Source of the DNA: Apoderus coryli
Taxonomy: Eukaryota > Arthropoda > Insecta > Coleoptera > Attelabidae
Reading direction: 5' to 3'
DNA: 64,000 bases
Assembly: GCA_911728435.2 (NCBI GenBank)
Contig: OU452205.1
Coordinates: forward strand, 17,366,260-17,430,259
Shown piece after piece: positions 1-13,000 of this stretch (positions are counted from its first letter, which is position 1; each line of letters opens with the position of its first letter). The notes under the pieces were generated by a model. That model was given only the letters and a program-made list of their open reading frames with translations. It was not told the DNA's origin and searched no databases. Position numbers and translations under genes: made by a program.

Positions 1-119
1 ATTTTGCATCAATATTTGGATATGAAAAGTGATGAGGTGATTGCTTCGATAGCTCACGATCAACCATAAACACAACCGTTTAACTACTTCAAAGGAGTGT
101 TTGTCATGTTTAGCCGAAA

Positions 120-480
120 TCCAAACGAGGTTGAGCGCTGTTTTGTTACCGATATGAGAAATGGATCCACAATACCACAACAGAGACCAAGCAATAATCG
201 TAACCGTTAGTTTAAAAGGGTGAATGTGCACCGAATAAGATAAGATGGTACTGTCGGTCAACAAAGTCATGAACACAGTTTTCTGGGATTTGCGCGGTGT
301 CATTCATATCATTTTACCTTGAAAAGGGTAAAACTGTTGAGCAGATAGTTTTGAAGCAGAAACGTCCGCATTTAGCAAAGAAAAAAGGGTTGTTTCATCA
401 GAACAATGCACGGGAGCATACATCAATTGGGTGCCGAACTGCTACCCATTCCACACATATTATCCAGATTTAGTCAATAT
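120..480 (+). pseudogene. mariner-type transposase relic
   Basis: Broken reading frames translate to recognisable pieces of a mariner (Tc1/mariner, DD34D-type) transposase. Around 255-310 the reading VNKVMNTVFWDLRGVIHI matches the block that follows the first catalytic region. Around 365-415 the reading KRPHLAKKKGLFHQNN matches the block that carries the second catalytic Asp, and here that Asp reads as Asn. Stops and frameshifts interrupt every frame and I see no terminal inverted repeats, so this is a dead fragment whose left part may lie outside the window. Confidence 0.7.
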
Positions 481-970
481 TTTTTAAAATTTTAACAATG
501 TCCATGTACTGGTAAGTAGGTTGGTAGGTAGTAACCTTGGAAATTTTAACACAAATAACTTTATTACAAAATGAAAACACCAAGCTAAAATATTAAATAT
601 CTTTTTATTATCTGAGATCTTTAATATATTCCGCTTAAAACTTGAGTCATACTTTAATTGTTCCTTTTGTTGTATGTGAAACTACAGAGTGTTTTAAATT
701 TTAACTTTTAATTTGCTTCATTTACTGCTTAAAATGTTACAGTTGTGCATCTAAATACCACCGATATCGTGATAGAGTTTAAAACTTCAGGTAAATTGCA
801 GGAATCTATGACTCAGTATACTTTGCATGCTTTGAACGGCGCTCTCTGAAATATTAGTTATTATTTTCTTTTATGTTTTCATACATTTCCCAAAACAAAA
901 TTTTATAATAATATTTTTATTATTAACAATATAGTTCTATGAAATAATATCTGTCTAAAATATTCACAAA

Positions 971-1074
971 ATGATGGAAATTCAAAGTATACCGTTAAGC
1001 GAATATCAACAAGTGAAAATAAATAGTGTTCAAGATATATTGGAAGATTGTGCTAATGAGCGACTAAATCCAAG
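971..1074 (+). CDS. DUSP-like gene, exon 1
   Basis: Opens with two adjacent ATGs (971 and 974) and encodes 34 residues plus two bases of codon 35, followed by the donor GTAAGA at 1075. The peptide (MMEIQSIPLSEYQQ and onward) has no domain I recognise. It is assigned to the phosphatase gene because its phase exactly complements exon 2 and because it is the nearest upstream open exon ending at a good donor. An additional or alternative first exon cannot be excluded. No promoter motif is recognisable upstream. Confidence 0.6.
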
Positions 1075-4000
1075 GTAAGAAATTGAAATATTTAACAAAA
1101 AATGTTAATACTTTATGTCAGATTCACATTTATGCAAAAAAAAATAGAAGGAAGAACCCAAATAAAACTTTTTATCTTTTTAGCTCGAAAAGTGTCTTGT
1201 TCATAGTATAACATTGCTTTTAAAATTATTATAAAACTAACACCATGTTTCATTCAAAATGTAACAGTAAACATTAATTGTAAATATGCTATACAAATAC
1301 TTATAGTATAGGCAGGTATTTCGATCAGGTCAAAAATTGGATGTGGCGTTTTTAGTTCCCCTGAATATTAATATCTAGTTTCTGGAAAAGTGTTTCATAA
1401 TATATGCGCAGGACTTTAGGATGTGAAAGCTCGTCCAAAGATATGAAAAAAAGTTTCTATTAACTAATCCTCTAAAATGCACAATTTTCGAGATACTTAA
1501 TTGAAAAAAAAATCAATTTTTGCTATTATCTCCGGAACCGTTTATCGTACAGGAAATCGCTTTTCTAAGTATTTTCTACTCATAATAAGTTATGTTTCGT
1601 GCAAGAATGTTTTTTTTTTTAAATTGGTGAAGATTTTGAAGCGCTAGTGGGTGTTTTTCTCTCCAATTTCTACGCCACTAGAAAAAGTACGGTTTTAAGA
1701 TACGCATTTGAACTGCCAATGTGTAATACACAAAAAAGATCCTCTTGGTCATAAGCTCTAAAGTTGGCCGTTTTCGAGGAAAATCAACTTGTTGAAAAAC
1801 ATGGTAAATTTTTTTAAATAATTTTAATTTTTTTACTAATTAAACGAAATTTATTTAAACGTTAGAACAGGTAATAAAACCTAACGATAACTTCATAATT
1901 GCAAAATTAAATAAACTGTTGCCCTCGAGGCACGAATAGCTCTCCATATTTAAAAGTAATAATTTTATGACCTTTTTGTTATTTATCTAAATTTAATAAA
2001 TTTTTGTTTTATTTGAGACATCAGCTATTTTTTTGAAATATCGGGTTTTGTTAATTTTTCCTCTCTTTGGAGGCACTATTTATACGTATATATTTTAATT
2101 TCAGATCTTCTTGGCCAAGTTCTTGTACGCAAAATAATTGATTTTTTTAGTTTTATTATAAAATTTATTTTGCCCCCTTTTCTACTATTTACGAACCCCT
2201 ATGTAAACAAAATTGTTATGCTGTATGTTGTAGGTTATCTTATATCAAAGCTATATATAAGTAGCCAATTTTTCTGTTATATTTGGAAAAACATTTTTTT
2301 TTCGTTTTGACCCTTTTTCGAACGCCTGTGTGAACCAGTTCATTTATGTCACATTTTTTAGGTTATATTCTATCACAACTACGAAAAATTATTCCGTATT
2401 CCGAATAAGTTTAGGAAGTATATATATTTTTATTTTGACCCCTTTTACACTATTTACGAACAAGTTATTTATAACACATTTTTTAGGTTATATTCTATCA
2501 AAGCTATAAATAACTAGTCAATATATCTGCTATGTTTAAGAAATACGTTTTTTCTAACCTTTTTACCCCATTTTACACCTTTTTCGCATGTCAATGTGGT
2601 CTAATTGTTTAGGTTAAATATTTTAGGTTATATTTAATTAAACGCAGAAAAAATTATTCAATATTTCGGATAAGTTTAAGAACTATGATTTTTTAAGTTT
2701 TTGACCCCTCTTTTAAACCCCTTGCCTACGCTCAGTGTTCACCACCTATAAATATCCTGTAGTATTTTCGTACCAAATGTGGTTAAAATCCGTTAAAAAG
2801 TGATTTTTGAGTTATCACGGATACAATTTTTTTCTGACCCTTTTATAGAATTTTCACGGACGCCTATGGTACATTAATTTTTGTCGTGTATTTTTAACAC
2901 CAATTCAACTAGTTAATATAAAAAAATTTTACATTTAATTTTTTTTTATTTTACCCCTTTTTCTACTATTTACGAACGCCTATGTAAATAAAAATTTTAT
3001 GCTGCATTTTTTAGGTTATCTTATATCAAAGCTATATATAATTAGCCAATTTTTCTGTTATATTTGGAAAAACATTTTTTTTTCGTTTTGACCCTTTTTC
3101 GAACGCCTGTGTGAACCAGTTCATTTATGTCACATTTTTTAGGTTATATTCTATCACAACTACGAAAAATTATTCCGTATTCCGAATAAGTTTAGGAAGT
3201 ATATATGTTTTTATTTTGACCCCTTTTACACTATTTACGAACGCCTATGAAAACAAGTTATTTATAACACATTTTTTAGGTTATATTCTATCAAAGCTAT
3301 AAATAACTAGTCAATATTTCTGCTATGTTTAAGAAATACGTTTTTTCTAACCTTTTTACCCTATTTTACACCTTTTTCGCATGTCAATGTGGTCTAATTG
3401 TTTAGGTTAAATATTTTAGGTTGTATTTAATTAAACGCAGAAAAAATTATTCAATATTTCGGATAAGTTTAAGAACTATGATTTATTAAATTTTTGACCC
3501 CTCTTTTAAACCCCTTGCCTACGCTCAGTGTTCACCACCTATAAATATCCTGTAGTATTTTCGTACCAAATGTGGTTAAAATCCGTTAAAAAGTGATTTT
3601 TGAGTTATCACGGATACAATTTTTTTCTGACCCTTTTATAGAATTTTCACGGACGCCTATGGTACATTAATTTTTGTCGTGTATTTTTAACACCAATTCA
3701 ACTAGTTAATATAAAAAAATTTTACATTTAATTTTTTTTATTGTACCCCTTTTTCTACTATTTACGAACGCCTATGTAAATAAAAATTTTATGCTGCATT
3801 TTTTAGGTTATCTTATATCAAAGCTATATATAATTAGACAATTTTTCTGGTATATTTCGGAAACATTTTTTTTTCGTTTTTGACCCTTTTTTAGACTATT
3901 TTCGAACCCCTGTGTGAACCAATTCTTTTATGTAACATTTTTTCGGTTATATCCTATCACAACTATGAACTATATGATTCAATATTTCGGATGACCAAGA

Positions 4001-7000
4001 GTTCCCTTTTTGGGTAAAAAACATTGGCGGTTGGCGGTTGAAATGGGTATCTTAAAACCGCACTTTTTCTACTGGCGTAGAAATTGGGGAGAAAAACACC
4101 CACTAGCGCTTCAAAATATTCACCAATTATGAATTAAAAAAAAAACATTCTTGCACGAAACATAGCTTATTATGAGTAGAAAATGCTTACAAAAGTTGTT
4201 TTCTCTAGGATAAACGGACCCTGTATCTCGAAAATGGTGCATTTTAGAGGGTTAGTTTCATATTTTTCGACGAGCTCTCACATCCTATAGTTATGCGCAT
4301 ATATTATGAAACACCCTGTGCAAAAGCAAAATCAGGTATCACAAATGAAAGGTGATTTTTGAAGAACTTTCGGATTTGATTTAAAAAAAACACAAAACAT
4401 TTAGAGAAATGTATGAAATCTTTATTTGAGTGGGTATAATAATAATTTACTAAAAGTTTTATTCATGGTTTCGATAAAAATGATTTATGGCTGGCTACAT
4501 TTTAAAAATATTGAGAATCTATACAGGGTGTCCCAAATATAAGAAATTAACCATAGTGGTGTTTTTTAAAATGGAATGCCCTGTATATGAATATATTTTT
4601 AGATTCCCCATTCAAAATAAACCTAACTTTTATTAAAGTACATCTCACCTAAACCTGACAATTTTTAAAATATTTTAATTTTTTTAAAAATATAGACATA
4701 ATTTGAATGAAAAAATTCACACCTATTCGTTTGTTCTTTTTAAGCCAGTCTGGGCTGATAAATATCACTCATCACTTGTTACGCTAAATATAAAAAACTC
4801 CCAATACTAAATACAACTTATATGAACGTAAAGTTTAATTCTAAATAACTTGTTTATTTCAAATGGAACATCCTGTATAATTCAATGTTTAAAGATGATT
4901 TCATGTAAATGTTGACCGCGGCTAGCCTCAAATGGTTCGTTCTGGGTTCAATTTTGGCATACTCTCTCCAACATATCGGTCGGTATCTCACGAATAAATT
5001 CTTCAATATTGGCTTCAGGTGCGTCAACCGTTGCGGGGTTGTCCCTATAGACATGAACTTTAACATAGCACAACAAAAAATATTCTAACCGCGTTAAATC
5101 GCACGAGCTAGGCGGCCAATTGACCGGCCCTAAACGCGAAATAAACTGTTCACCGAACTCGCTTCTCAATTGGGCCATTGTTTCGCGTGATGTGTGGCAT
5201 GTGGCCCCGTCTTACTGAAACTACATGTCAGCCAAGTCCAGCTCTTCCATTTTGGGCAAAAAAAATTGTAATCATCGGACGGTAGCGCTCGCCATTCACA
5301 GTAACGTTCCTGCCTTCGTCGTCTTTGAAAAAGTACGGTCCGCAATCATGCCACCGGTCCATAATCCACACCAAACAATGCATGTTTCGGGATGCATTGG
5401 CAGTTCTTGCAATGCTTCTGGCTGCTCTTCACAACGGCAATTTTACTTGTTCACGTATCCATTCAACCAGAAATGAGCTTCGTCGCTGAACACAATTTTC
5501 CGATTAAAAAGTGGATCTTCATCCAACTTTGCCAGAGCCCATTCACCAAAAGTTAGCCGTTGGGGTAGGTCGTGTGGCTTCATTTCTTGCAACAACTGTA
5601 TTTTAAAAGGTTTTACACCCAAATCCTTTCCAAAATTTTCCACGTAATGGAGTAACAGAGGCCCAATTGCTGGTTTGTATGTATGCAATAGTATAAACCC
5701 TATAGGCGAATCTTTTGAATAAATAAAATAGTTTGTTCCAAAAAGTTTTTGATTTCTTCCCAGATTTTGTAAAAATTAATTAATTAATTTTTACCAATTA
5801 ATTTAAATAATAAAATTTCTTACTAAGTACTAAAAACAAAACAAAATATACGTTGTCATATGTTACATATTTGTCTCACACATCTATATGTAGATGAATT
5901 CCAGTAATGGAATGCATAAAGTATGACCTAAAAACCTGTGGCTTACCAACGGTTTGAACTGACTGAAATACTTAATCTTAATGATAATTAAAGACTCAAA
6001 TTTTGAAGGATCATAAGAAGATAGAAAATTTATGTTATTTACTGTCGTTGGACCGTTTGTTTTTGCTTATTTATCTCTCATATTAGACAGGTATAAATTA
6101 ATCATATTTTTATTAAAATTGCTATTACCTAAGAGTATTAATAAATACATACACTAATTGATTAAAGATCTGATTGGTAATTTTCAATTTGTTATTTTAA
6201 ATAAAAATACTTTAGAGAAAGGAAAGTATAAAATAATGGACTGCTTGGAAATATCTATTATTTAGTTTTTGAAGTAGAATTTCAACAAACACCTAATTGA
6301 ACCTTTATTAAATGTCCCATGATCGTAAATGTCCAAAAGCAACATTTTTTTTAGTTTTGAAGAAGCTTCCTCTTTTTTTCTCCCCAATTATAAGCATTCA
6401 CTCACTTGTGTATGTCTTTTTAATATTTTCTGTAAATATGGAGCATAGTCTATGTTTTCGCAGGGAAAATGTGCCTGATTAAATCTTTCCTTGCTTCCCG
6501 ATTGAGATCAGTATTGGACAGGCATACCTGTCAAGTCAATGTTGCATATGGTAGATAGTTGTCACGTCATTTCACTCATTGATCTTCTCGAGTGGGTCAA
6601 TTTTCTCATTCCACTGACAAGTATAAGTGTTCGATTATCCTAGGATAGCCTTTTTATTTTCTGCCGGCGAAATTCCACCGGCCGGCGTGTACAGTCTTTT
6701 GTTATATCGATATTTGCTTCCTTGATGCTTTCTGGATCAACTTTGGGTAGAGCCTAAGTATGTCCATTTTCTTCTGTAACGACTTCATGGACATTACGTC
6801 TTTACATGATGAAAAAGTATAGTCCATATTGTAATGGAGTGTTCAATATATACCTGTATATGAGACAATTCATAGTTCCTTAATTGACCTTAATACTTTA
6901 TCCCACCAATACCAATACTTTTACGGACCTGATAATTTCTTGAATCATGATTACTTGTTTCAGGGCCAAAGCATCTGTCATGATCTTAGAACGTGCTCTT

Positions 7001-10000
7001 TCCTCTTCATAGTTTTCACTCATAAAATCAGTTGCTTTCTTAAGTTTTTTGAAATCATTCTGCAACTCTCTTAGCATCAAATTGTACGAAGTATGTATAG
7101 AGTTTCTGCTACTTTAGGAAAAAATGATGCGACTCTGTTTTCATTGACTTCAATTCTTGTGAAGTTAAGGAAAAGTAAAATTAATTTCGATGCGACATTG
7201 TATTTATTGTTTTTGTACAATCGTTTTATTTCCATACGTTTTTTTACTAACTAACTTAGCCTCGATTTGCATTACTCGTAGAACTTGTAGAACTCTTGGT
7301 TTTCACATTCAAAATAACCACCATACCTACCTACTAGAATAACTTCTCAAAACGTTAACTTTTTATTTATTCTGCGAATACATAAAACGCAATACATAAT
7401 CAAATTCTGCACGTAAGTTACTCCACACCTGAACTGTAAATTTAATGATAATATTTAAAGAACGAAATTAGCGACAACAATTTATTTTTAAATTTACAAA
7501 CTTTATATAACGAAAGCTACTATTTCAATCCTATTATAACTACAAAAATACTGCTTTTTACAATAACTCTTAGGTAATATAGTACTCCAAAATTATTTTA
7601 TAAATATACAGGGTGTTCGTAAAGTAACGAAACGGGTGATTATTTTCAAAATGGTACATTTTTACAAGAATCAATTCAATCAATTTTGTAGCCACCATCC
7701 ATCTAAGTCATGTTGGTTTTAAATTTCAAGCCCTATTTTTACGGCAGTTTTGAGTTGCTGCTGTCGTCGTGAGTACCTACAATGTGTCACATGTGAGGGA
7801 TAACATTTTTTGAAATAATACAGGTTTTTGTCTCGCTTATCCACTTTTGGATGTGTCGGCTTTGTGATTAATGAAATAACAAAATTACCGAATTAATTTT
7901 GTTTTTGGGAGGACTATCTAGAGCAGTTGCTCAAAGTGGGCACCGTTAAACATTTGGGAATGGGCTAACCTTTCCACAAATGAGAGTGATCCATTGCATC
8001 TTGTTTTGAATGCGGTACCTCAATTCATCTAAACTTTGGGGCCCATAGGAAAAAGTCTAAGGGGTTCAATTCGGGCGATCTCGCTATGTGGCTGAACCAT
8101 AACAAGATATAGTCCGATTCAAGGTCGAATGGACCAGCGAGTAACGTAGGTCAAAATACTAAAATTGACTTCGTTACACAAAAGACACCTAAAAATAGGG
8201 ATTGCAATTTGAAAGAAACATGACTTAGATGGCGGCTACGCCATGCAGCAGATTTTGGATCAAATGCATAGGGTATAAAATTGCTAAACATAAATCAACG
8301 TGAATCGGCTTTTTTTAAAGAAATGTAGCATTTTGAAAATAATCGCCCGTTCCGTTCCGTTACTTTACGAATACCCTCCCAACTAACAATTTAACTTTTT
8401 TAATTGCTGTAAGAACATTTATAAAATATATTTTATAAAACACCCATTGTTTTATAAACATTTTCACAACGTTCTTACGCGCCTTATAAACACGAAAAAG
8501 GCGCAGATTTATAAAACAAATCAACTCTTTAACGGTTCTATAAATGTTGCTTGTTGCTATTATACAATAGTTTTTAGAACGTTTATAAATATTTAATAAA
8601 CATCAAATAAAACTGTTATAAACATATTTTATAAATGTTTTATAAGAGCCTCAATTTCAACATTTTTGCTCTCAGCGGCAACAGTTAAGGGATAAAAACG
8701 TTTTTTTAAAATACCTTTTTATACAAAATTATTTTATAATTATTATGCATTGTTGTTGGTACACATTAATAAAATCTGAACAATCATGGAGGTAAAAATA
8801 ATATAAAACGCTATAATACCCAATAATGAATAATAAAATAAGTCAGATAAAATTCACCCATGAGCAGATTTGGCTGCGAAACAAAATTTACTGTTAAATA
8901 TATTGTATATTATTACTAAAATTTTAATGCGCCTCGTGAATTATGTAAATTAATGAATTTAGATTTTATAAATTATATAAAATATTTTTTTTATTGTCAC
9001 TTATTGTTGAAAATAATCTTTTGGTATATCCTTCATTATGTAATGACTGATTCTGTATACCTTACTAGCTAAGATAATTTTACAAATTATAAAAAATATT
9101 AATTTTAAAAGTTTGGTCAACATGGCTAACAATTTAAAGAAACCAAAAATGGCTTCTTCCTTATACGATGCTTATAAAACAAAATTATCTCAACACAGAC
9201 GAGTATGCTCTTTAGATAGCTATTATAAAATAATTGCAGAATTGTTTTATACAGGGGTGTATTCGTTAAAAAACATAAATCTCATTATATTTTAAGGGTA
9301 ATATAAAATTAATATTACCTGAAACCCCTTTGATAGCATAAGAATGATATGATGATGATATGATTCTTTTATATCTATCATATGGACACTAACCAAAATA
9401 TAAGTAGATACCTATGTTTTATGTAAACGTGAAGAATTTTTTATAAACCAGTTATGGTGTAAAAAAGTATATATTTCACTAAGCTTGATAATGAATAATG
9501 AAGCTAATTACAAGTATTTTTCTTGAAGTTTTATGTATTTAGTTATCCTTTGCCGTTATTTAAAATAAATTAATAGTGAAACATACTAAAATAAGCTTTT
9601 ATATAAATGCTCTAAAAAATCAAAATTTAATTAAAAGGTGCTGCAAAAAATATATAAGATAAAATTTATACAAATTAATTAAGTCTACTCCTGTCTACTT
9701 GAAGTATTCGTGCTTGATACTTTGATGTTTGTGTGAGTCGCCGCCTTGTGTCGCATCGTCGCAATATTGGAATAATAATAAAATAGTAAACAGAGTTTTA
9801 CAAAACAAACTTTAATATAATATGTTTTATAAAAGCATTTAATGTGTTCTTATAAAACAAAATGCTTTTATAATTACTCTCTTATTAGCTTTTACGGGAG
9901 TAATTTAAACATAACCTAAATTGAGCTCTTTGTTTATGTTATGTAGGTATGTATGTTATAACTGCCGTTATTAAAACGGTTTGTTGAGTGTCTTTAAGAG

Positions 10001-13000
10001 AGTTCGAGGATCTTGAGGTAGAAAATTTGGCATGCGTTTATTGAGTATAGCAAAAAGCTACTTCTGGAAAAATGCGGAACATGATTTGATACTGCCCATG
10101 TTTTCTCTTAGTTTTGCATTTTTTCCTAGCTCACTTGTTGTGCTTGAAGCATGATATTGATCACCAATTCTCTATTTCGGCTACCCGCTCACCATCTCGT
10201 AATAATTCCTCCTGAGAATTTATCAGTCTCCAAAATATTTGGTGTCTTATAAATTGTCATTAATTTGATTAGATTCCATTACAGTTTCCTACTCATTATT
10301 ATAGTCACTAATGCTTTCCCTTTGATAATTTATAATATTGTAATTAATTTTCTATTAAATGCACAACTGCTTTTCGTTTGGACATTTTAAACCTGTGTAT
10401 GATATAACAATAAATATCAGTTGAAAATAAATAAGACTATGTTATATATTAGTTCTAGGTAATGTTTATGACAGCATTTTAATTTTATAAAATATGCATT
10501 GGCAACATATTTATTTTTTTATTGTTTTTAATAAAATAACTAAAAAACAATTTTGTAATTATTAATTTGCGCACAAATTTGCTGCAGCAAACAAATCGCT
10601 CTTAATAACGACAATAAAAAAACTATTTTATTATTACGAAACGTACTTTAACAGAATAATTTTATAATTGTTTTTAAAGGAACAAGGTAATCCAGACTAG
10701 TACTTTTACAAAATGCTTTTAAAACCAATTATCATTCGGAACAAATTCGTCATATAAAAAATATTTTATAAACGTTTATAAAACTGTTACGATATCATAT
10801 TTTATAACTATTTTATTATTTTGCTGTAAAAACGTTCTTAAAACAGTTTTTCTCACAGAAAAGTTTAACACAGCAGTTTTATCACCAAACGAACCTTTAA
10901 AGAACAAAAAAGTTTTTACTAAGCGGCAATAAAATAATTATAAAATATATTAGTTCTTTAAGAATGTCGAATTGCTTGTTGGGATATAAATCCAACGAAA
11001 TTATGATAACCCATATTCCTTTTTATAAACATTTTAAACACCCATTCTGATTGACTAACTTACAGGTAAATGTTTTGTTTTGAGTTGAATTAAACATGCC
11101 CGTATTTTACACTTTTGTTGATCATCCTGAACCTTCTGAAAAATAATCTCTCATTATTATTGTTTTTAGTTCTCACCAGAAAAACTGCACAAGATTGCCT
11201 GTACCATCAGTATTAAATGGTTCAATATCTCTAGTAACAGAAAACCTAATCCTCACATCAGCCGCAAATGTTAATCAAACGATTTTAGAACGGTTGGGTG
11301 TAACATGTATTATAAATGCCGCACCTGAACTACCAGACACACCTTACCTAGACAATAAAAATTACAAAAACACGATTAACTACCACAAAGTAGACGTAAT
11401 CGATTCCAGCAATTCCAGAATATTGCCGCATTTTGATATTGTGGCCAATCTCATACATCAGGTGAGCAAATATACAAATTAAACTAAAAATTTTACTTAA
11501 ACTTAAAATTTCAATCACTTAAAAATATACATCTTAACTAATGACAATAAACATTATTTTCTACTCGTGTAGAGTACTTAGAACTTATAATTCATGTGAG
11601 AACGGTAAAGGTAGGTGTGGGTTGGGTTGTCTTTATAGCCGAAAGAGTTTCAGAGCAGATCTTCGGCATATAAGGGATTCCAAACTCTTGCGTTATTAAG
11701 CAATGTTGGAATATGGAATCACCCAATACACTCACGTCACATTGTTACAAATACAATAATAGATTGTCAAATAAATTAATAGATTGTCAAGTTAGTTTTT
11801 TAAATAGTTCTCGTTAATAAAAGTTAATATCTAGTTTTATAGTTGTATATAATTTGTAAAATATCCATAAACAAGTCTCTGCTGCATCAGGTTATGGGCC
11901 CAGATCCAATATAAGTATAAATTCGACAAGCAAAATATCAGCAAAAATTTTTTCAAGTGTTTATAAATCAAAAGACTGTAAGTGTATAAATTTTTGAATT
12001 TCCAAAGAAATCAATCATAAAATGAACGCATACAGAATAGAACCTCTAAAGAGGAACAATTATGACACATGGAAATTACAAGCTGAAGCTTTGTTAGCAA
12101 AATTGGGTTTATGGGACTACGTCACAGGTAAAATACCTAGACCAGAAGTTGAAAATGAAATAGGTCTACAAAGTAAATGGGACACCGATGATTTAAATGC
12201 AAAATCGGAACTGATATTAATAATTTCACCTTCTGAATTAAAACAAGTCTCTGATGGTACTGAATACTGCAATAAAGAATTTGATAGATTTTTAATGGAT
12301 TGTGGTATTCAACGTCGACTTTCAACCGTTCGAACTTCACAACAAAATGGTTTGGCTGAAAGGAAAAACAGAACGCTAGTTGAAAAAGCCAGATGTCTAT
12401 TAATGGGCTGAAGCTGTTAATACAGCGAATTATTTAGTTAATCGGTCACCATCCCGATCAATACAAGGCGAACTACCATATTATCGTTGGTCAGGAAAAA
12501 TTCCTTCAGTAAGACACCTTCATGAATTTGGAGCAAAAGCATTTATTATGAATAAAAATCCTCAAAAAGGAAAATTTAATTCTAAAACTAAACAAGGTAT
12601 ATTCATGGGCTATTCAGAAATTTCAAAAGGATATCGAATTTGGATGCCAGAAATGAGAAAACTGATAGTCAGTCGTGATGTTAAAATATTAAACAAGTTT
12701 GACGGAAAATATAGAAGAGAAAACGAAAGTTATGAAATGTTTTTAGAGAATTCAAATATAGAAAATAATGATAAAATTGTAATTTTACCTTCAACTTCTA
12801 AAACAGTTGATCAAAGTAATATACAAGGCGATGAAGAATTCGAAGAAAATGAAATTACAAACGAAGAAATTGAAAACATCAGTGTTGAAGAAAGCAGACC
12901 TAATCGTAACAGAAAAGCTCCAATTTGGACAGAAGATTACGATATGTCTTATTTGTGTGCAGAATTCTCAACCATATGTTTTTCTGATGAAGAAAATTCC

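Noticed and set aside
3111..3302. 63-codon frame
   Set aside because: Falls within the tandem array; its equivalent in the neighbouring repeat copy is not kept open, so it is not under coding constraint.
9113..9295. 60-codon frame on the + strand (MVNMANNLKKPKMASSLYDA...)
   Set aside because: Lies inside the AT-rich CCCAAC element. No family resemblance, no splice sites, and the length is easily reached by chance.
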